The notes under the pieces: generated by a model | Told to the model about the DNA's origin: nothing | What the model saw: only the letters and a program-made list of their open reading frames with translations | The model's database searches: none | Made by a program: the position numbers and the translations under genes | From: Clostridiales bacterium | GTDB lineage: Bacteria; Bacillota; Clostridia; Oscillospirales; Acutalibacteraceae | Assembly (NCBI GenBank): GCA_012522615.1 | Contig: JAAYKB010000027.1 | Location: 1-9,253 of the forward strand | Length of the DNA: 9,253 nt | Reading direction: 5' to 3' | In this document: in pieces, positions 5,858-9,253 of the stretch | How positions within the stretch are numbered: position 1 is the first letter of the stretch | Layout: every line of letters begins with the position of its first letter

Positions 5858-7684
5858 ATGAACAACAGCGGCAGATGGAGATTCATACGCGACGCAAACT
5901 CGATACGATACAACCTGAAAAAACCGGGATACCGAGATATATACGACAAAACCAAAGCCCGCGCGGATTACTGGATAACCCATTTCTCCGAATCGCCCCA
6001 TGAAACAGCCGGGTGGGCGCACGACTATGTTTGCTCCTGCTCCGCCACCCTTGAATACCACAGGGAGCGTCCCGACCTCCACCGGTGCCCGCGCTGCGGA
6101 GCGGTTGCCGAAAACACCGAAAAAATCACGCAGGCGTGGCAGTATTACAGGCGGCGGGATATCTCAAACGGAATAGAGGCGGCGGCCCTGACCGCCGTGG
6201 TCGACAATGACCTTAACGCCCGCGATTTTGTGCTGAACGCAATCCGGTGGTACGCGGATAATTACCACAGCTTTGCCGAACACGGCGGCCACGCGGGAAC
6301 CGGAAAGGTGATGGGACAAAGCCTTGACGAGGCCGTTTGGTGCTGCACCCTGCTGAACGCCTTGTTTATCATTGATTTCGACGGGGAATCGGACGAGGGA
6401 AAAAGGCTGTACAAATCCCTGTTTATGCCTCTGTCCCAGCTTGTCATCAAGCAAACCCGCGCCATACAAAACATCGCCCTGTGGCATTGCGCGGCCGCCG
6501 TCGGGGCGGCAGTCCTCTTTCGTAACGACGCTCTTTTAAAACAGGTGCTAAACGGCAGACACGGTGCCCGCGCCCAGATATCCGAAGGCTTTTCAATGGA
6601 CGGACTGTGGTTTGAAAACTCCCCCGCATACCATTACTACGCCCTCGAGGCGGCAACCAGGCTTGTACATTACCTTTATGCCGGACAAATCAGGGAGGAC
6701 ATATTTTTCGACCGCCTGATAAAAGCATGGACGGTCTATGAAAGGCTTGCATTCAAAAACGGCGCTCTGGTATCGACCAACGACGGGGGAAACAACCAAA
6801 CCCTCATTTCAAAAGCTCCCGCAGCGATCGCCGCGGCATGGGCGCTCATACCGCACCCCGATTTTCCCCTGCTTCAAGCTCATATTGCGAAATATTACGA
6901 TAAATCCCCCTGTATGCAGGCTCTTCTGTACGGCATACCCCCGTCGGGCGGCCAAAAACCAGAAAACGAATCGGTGCTGCTGCCGTCGAACAAGATGTGC
7001 ATTCTGCGCTCGAAAGGCGGCGCCGCCGACGTCTTCTGCAAGTACGGCAACCTGTCAAAAAGCCACGCCCACCCCGACGCCCTTTCAATCTCAATATACC
7101 CGTTTTGCATGGACGTCGGCACCTCGGGCTACGGTTCAAGACTGCACCGCGAATGGTACACAAAAACCCTTTCCCATTCAACCGTTGTGGTTGACGCCCG
7201 CGACCAAAATCGGGAAGCAGCAGGCTCGGCCATGCTCACAAAGGGCGGGTGCTGCTTTACCGCCGTGGTCAACGACGCCTATCCGGGCGTTTCGATAAGC
7301 CGCGAGCTCTTGCTTTCCGGCAGCCTCCTGCGGGACACCGTAACCGTAAGATCAAACAAAACCCATCAGATAGACTGGGTTTTCCACTCGTCGGGCGAAG
7401 CCTGCTTTTCGGGCGCCTTTTCACCTGCCGTACTGGGCGAAAAGGCAAACGGCTATGAGTGGCTTTCCGACATCCGCAGATGGTCGGGCGGCCACCTTGC
7501 CGCCCAGTGGCAGAAGGACGGAAGAATACTGCAGCTTTCCATCGGTCCGGAGGAGCTTTGCAACGCCGAAGTATATTTCGCAAGGTCGCCCGACAACCCC
7601 GGAAACCTGTACAGGGATACAATCCTCATACGAAAGCGGGCAAAGGAATTTTCCCTGACCGCCTGCTATAAAATAACCGGATGA
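5858..7684 (+). CDS. Heparinase II/III-family polysaccharide lyase, no signal peptide, zinc-ribbon-like insert
   Basis: This 608-residue protein has the layout of heparinase II/III-type lyases, which cleave uronic-acid polysaccharides or oligosaccharides by beta-elimination. An N-terminal helical part (about residues 1-340) contains IQNIALWH (203-210) and GFSMDGLWFENSPAYHYYAL (244-263), resembling the family's catalytic Asn and Tyr/His regions. A beta-rich second part contains the metal-site-like SHAHPDALS (402-410) and TLSHSTVVVDARDQ (437-450). Cysteines at 59, 61, 77 and 80 (C-x-C and C-x2-C) look like a small zinc ribbon. No signal peptide or membrane helix is seen, so the enzyme is probably cytoplasmic and acts on imported oligosaccharides or an intracellular substrate. 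The frame is open to an earlier ATG at 5777, but I chose 5858 because AAAGG lies 9 bases upstream. No transporter or sugar-catabolism gene is adjacent. Substrate is unknown. Confidence 0.85.
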   Translation: MNNSGRWRFIRDANSIRYNLKKPGYRDIYDKTKARADYWITHFSESPHETAGWAHDYVCSCSATLEYHRERPDLHRCPRCGAVAENTEKITQAWQYYRRRDISNGIEAAALTAVVDNDLNARDFVLNAIRWYADNYHSFAEHGGHAGTGKVMGQSLDEAVWCCTLLNALFIIDFDGESDEGKRLYKSLFMPLSQLVIKQTRAIQNIALWHCAAAVGAAVLFRNDALLKQVLNGRHGARAQISEGFSMDGLWFENSPAYHYYALEAATRLVHYLYAGQIREDIFFDRLIKAWTVYERLAFKNGALVSTNDGGNNQTLISKAPAAIAAAWALIPHPDFPLLQAHIAKYYDKSPCMQALLYGIPPSGGQKPENESVLLPSNKMCILRSKGGAADVFCKYGNLSKSHAHPDALSISIYPFCMDVGTSGYGSRLHREWYTKTLSHSTVVVDARDQNREAAGSAMLTKGGCCFTAVVNDAYPGVSISRELLLSGSLLRDTVTVRSNKTHQIDWVFHSSGEACFSGAFSPAVLGEKANGYEWLSDIRRWSGGHLAAQWQKDGRILQLSIGPEELCNAEVYFARSPDNPGNLYRDTILIRKRAKEFSLTACYKITG

Positions 7685-7687
7685 TGG

Positions 7688-7716
7688 TTGGACTTTTCGT
7701 TAATACGTGGTATAAT
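7688..7716 (+). promoter_or_regulatory. Extended -10 promoter for the serpin gene
   Basis: A perfect TATAAT (7711-7716) carries the extended -10 dinucleotide TG (7708-7709). TTGGAC (7688-7693) sits at a 17-base spacing as a weak -35. Transcription would start near 7723, giving a short leader into the ribosome site at 7733-7740. The serpin therefore likely has its own promoter although it follows the lyase gene by only 64 bases, where no terminator is seen. Confidence 0.7.
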
Positions 7717-7748
7717 CCTTATAAATCCACCAGGGAAGGAAGTATGGA

Positions 7749-9038
7749 ATGAAAAACCTGTTATTCGGGCTGAGGATGAACTTAAAACCTTGGCTGCGGC
7801 TTTTATTCCTCTTTCTCGCCATAATATTCACAATCATTTCGGCATGCTCAACGCCGATAAAGGGTGTCGGCAAGGCAACCGGACGTTTAAGCGGTCTGAA
7901 ACCCGCCGATTCGCTGTCTTCGGAATTTCTTGAGGGTTACAACGCCTTTACATCCGACCTCTTGACAACCCTGTATGCCAAGGACAAAAACACCTTCCTG
8001 TCCCCCGCCGGCCTTTATATCGCGCTCGGCATGACCTCCAACGGCGCCGACGGCAACACCCTGACCCAGATGCTCGACGCAATGGGTATCCCGGACGCCG
8101 AAACCCTGAACAAAGGATGCCGCGACCTGCAATCCCTGCTGTCCGGCAACCCAAAAAAGTATTTCAGAATATCCAACGCGATATGGCTGAAGGATAGCTA
8201 TAAAAATATAATCAAACAGGATTTCATCAGCAAAAACGAGGAATACTACGGCGCGCTGCTGGCCGCCAGACCCTTTGACGATTCCCTGATACCCGCCATC
8301 AACAAATGGGCGGAGAAAAACTCGGACGGAATGATAAAACAGGTGCTTGCCCCACCTCTCGACCCCGATGTCTTTATGTATCTGACAAACGCCCTGCTTT
8401 TTGACGGAAAATGGGAAATGAAGTTCAAAAAGGGAGACACCAGGGACGGGGTGTTCCACGGCTCAAAGGGCGACATCACCATTCCCATGATGCACCGCAA
8501 GGATAAAGAGAAGGGTTACTGGTATGAGGACGACACCGTTCAGGCAACCCTGCTTGACTATCAGGACAAGCGGACAGCCATGCTTATCGCGCTGCCGAAG
8601 GATAACCTCGACAGCCTGATGGCAGAAATGACCCCCGACACCATTCCCGGCTGGCTGGATAAAATCGTGGATTGCGGCGGAATGTCCGTCACCCTCCCCC
8701 GCTTTTCGCTCACCTATAAGCAGGAGATGACCGACACCTTGAGATCCCTGGGCATCACCGACGCCTTTGATGAAACCGCGGCGGATTTCGGCCGCATGGT
8801 CGATTCGAACCAATTAAAAGGCCCGATTATCATAAGTAAAGTGACACATCAGACCGCCCTTGAGGTTGACGAAAGCGGGACCCGGGCGGCCGCGGTCTCC
8901 CTGTTTTCATTTGCAAACAAAAGCGCCGCCGGCTACTCTATGGTGGTTGACCGCCCTTTCCTTTGTGCCATAGTCGATAAACCGACCGGCGCGGTGCTGT
9001 TTGCCGGCACGATAAGCGACCCCAAAAAGCTTGATTAG
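7749..9038 (+). CDS. Serpin-family protease inhibitor, predicted lipoprotein
   Basis: This 429-residue protein is a full-length serpin, a suicide inhibitor that traps serine or cysteine proteases when its reactive loop is cut. A basic N-terminus and a hydrophobic segment end in the lipobox-like IISAC with C33, so it is probably lipid-anchored on the outer face of the membrane. Serpin landmarks are FLSPAGLYIALGMTSNGADG (helix B region), TNALLFDGKWEMKF (about 217-230), and the C-terminal signature MVVDRPFLCAI (398-408), which fits the known serpin pattern. The hinge GTRAAAV (377-383) has the small residues needed for loop insertion, so it is likely inhibitory. Counting from the P15 glycine puts Lys391 at P1 and Ser392 at P1', suggesting a trypsin-like target; the loop is about one residue longer than in alpha-1-antitrypsin, so Asn390 is an alternative. 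AAGGA is 8 bases before the ATG. Its target protease is not in the window. Confidence 0.95.
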   Translation: MKNLLFGLRMNLKPWLRLLFLFLAIIFTIISACSTPIKGVGKATGRLSGLKPADSLSSEFLEGYNAFTSDLLTTLYAKDKNTFLSPAGLYIALGMTSNGADGNTLTQMLDAMGIPDAETLNKGCRDLQSLLSGNPKKYFRISNAIWLKDSYKNIIKQDFISKNEEYYGALLAARPFDDSLIPAINKWAEKNSDGMIKQVLAPPLDPDVFMYLTNALLFDGKWEMKFKKGDTRDGVFHGSKGDITIPMMHRKDKEKGYWYEDDTVQATLLDYQDKRTAMLIALPKDNLDSLMAEMTPDTIPGWLDKIVDCGGMSVTLPRFSLTYKQEMTDTLRSLGITDAFDETAADFGRMVDSNQLKGPIIISKVTHQTALEVDESGTRAAAVSLFSFANKSAAGYSMVVDRPFLCAIVDKPTGAVLFAGTISDPKKLD

Positions 9039-9046
9039 GATTGCTT

Positions 9047-9085
9047 GGAAATCAAGACCTCCGCTCAACCGACAGCTTGATTTTT
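9047..9085 (+). terminator. Probable terminator just after the serpin gene
   Basis: AAATCAAG (9049-9056) pairs with CTTGATTT (9076-9083) around a 19-base loop, and the stem runs into TTTTT at 9081-9085. The stem is AT-rich and the loop long, so it is a weak intrinsic terminator. A third copy of the arm, CTTGATT at 9030-9036, overlaps the serpin stop codon and can pair with the same middle arm. Confidence 0.5.
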
Positions 9086-9133
9086 CCGGTCAAATCTCAA
9101 TAAATATCATTAAGCATCACAATCTAGCGGATT

Positions 9134-9197
9134 CCAAAGGCGGCAGCCTTTGGTCGTTTGCGGAGGGGTCCGGGGAGGGAATCGAAACCCTCCCCGG
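9134..9197. repeat. Two GC-rich hairpins side by side, possible interspersed intergenic repeat
   Basis: The first hairpin is CCAAAGGC (9134-9141) and GCCTTTGG (9146-9153) with a GGCA loop. The second is CCGGGGAGGG (9170-9179) and CCCTCCCCGG (9188-9197) with an 8-base loop. They are joined by a short spacer ending GCGGAGGGGT. Neither is followed directly by a T run and no ORF is present. From general familiarity, similar GC-rich hairpin blocks occur repeatedly between genes in some gut Clostridia, so this may be a copy of a small dispersed element; that cannot be tested here. Confidence 0.55.
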
Positions 9198-9224
9198 CGG
9201 CCTTTGCCTACTTTATAGGCTTGT

Positions 9225-9251
9225 AAAAAGCAAGGCTGTTGCTTGCTTTTT
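9225..9251. terminator. Intrinsic terminator, probably bidirectional
   Basis: AAAAAGCAAG (9225-9234) and CTTGCTTTTT (9242-9251) form a perfect 10-base stem with a 7-base loop. The symmetry gives a T run on both strands. It is the last hairpin of the 9039-9253 non-coding stretch and could end read-through from the serpin gene and transcripts from a gene to the right. Confidence 0.75.
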
Positions 9252-9253
9252 CA

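Noticed and set aside
6738..7298. Plus-strand frame of 186 residues inside the lyase gene
   Set aside because: It is an out-of-frame shadow with low-complexity Arg/Pro/Thr-rich composition and no domain.
7887..8459. Minus-strand frame of 190 residues inside the serpin gene
   Set aside because: It is antisense to an unmistakable serpin and has no motif or ribosome site.
9163..9200. tRNA-like T arm suggested by GAATCGAAACCC within the GC-rich hairpin
   Set aside because: The stem is 10 base pairs rather than 5, and no acceptor, D or anticodon arms are present around it.
1..9253. CRISPR array, insertion sequence or phage genes
   Set aside because: No regularly spaced direct repeats, transposase or integrase motifs, or target-site duplications were seen.

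Overview
The window looks like chromosomal DNA from a spore-forming member of the Firmicutes. I infer class Clostridia, possibly the Oscillospiraceae/Ruminococcaceae. The strongest evidence is an intact SpoIIID regulator at 5403-5660 on the minus strand, which is known only from endospore formers. Supporting evidence is the strong purine-rich ribosome sites, sigma-A-like promoters in AT-rich spacers, GC-rich coding DNA, and a GC-rich hairpin cluster at the right edge. Genus cannot be read from the sequence.

Left part (1-2431, minus strand): a cell-surface glycan operon. In transcription order it holds UDP-galactopyranose mutase (glf, TTG start), a family-2 glycosyltransferase, and the first residues of a second family-2 glycosyltransferase that runs off the left edge. 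Glf would supply UDP-galactofuranose and the transferases would build a galactofuranose-containing polymer or repeat unit. A well-formed promoter (TTGACT-N17-TATAAT) lies upstream.

Centre-left (2602-5288, plus strand): an 865-residue YfhO-family polytopic membrane protein transcribed divergently from glf, with its own promoter (TTGAAT-N17-TATAAT). YfhO proteins act on the outer face of the membrane in glycosylation of lipoteichoic acid and related polymers. This fits the envelope-glycan theme, although its direct link to the glf operon is only inferred.

Centre (5289-5857): hairpins, the convergent spoIIID gene (GTG start, near-consensus ribosome site, candidate sigma-E promoter), and a short divergent spacer.

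Right part (5858-9038, plus strand): a 608-residue heparinase II/III-family protein without a signal peptide and with a four-cysteine zinc-ribbon-like insert, followed by a full-length serpin with a lipoprotein signal. The serpin has its own extended -10 promoter and a reactive loop with Lys as the likely P1. Positions 9039-9253 are non-coding and hold four consecutive inverted repeats, two of them terminator-like.

I see no CRISPR array, transposase, tRNA or rRNA. No single feature proves a new system. The most unusual items are the membrane-anchored serpin, the cytoplasmic zinc-ribbon polysaccharide lyase sharing a spacer with spoIIID, and the hairpin cluster at the right edge.
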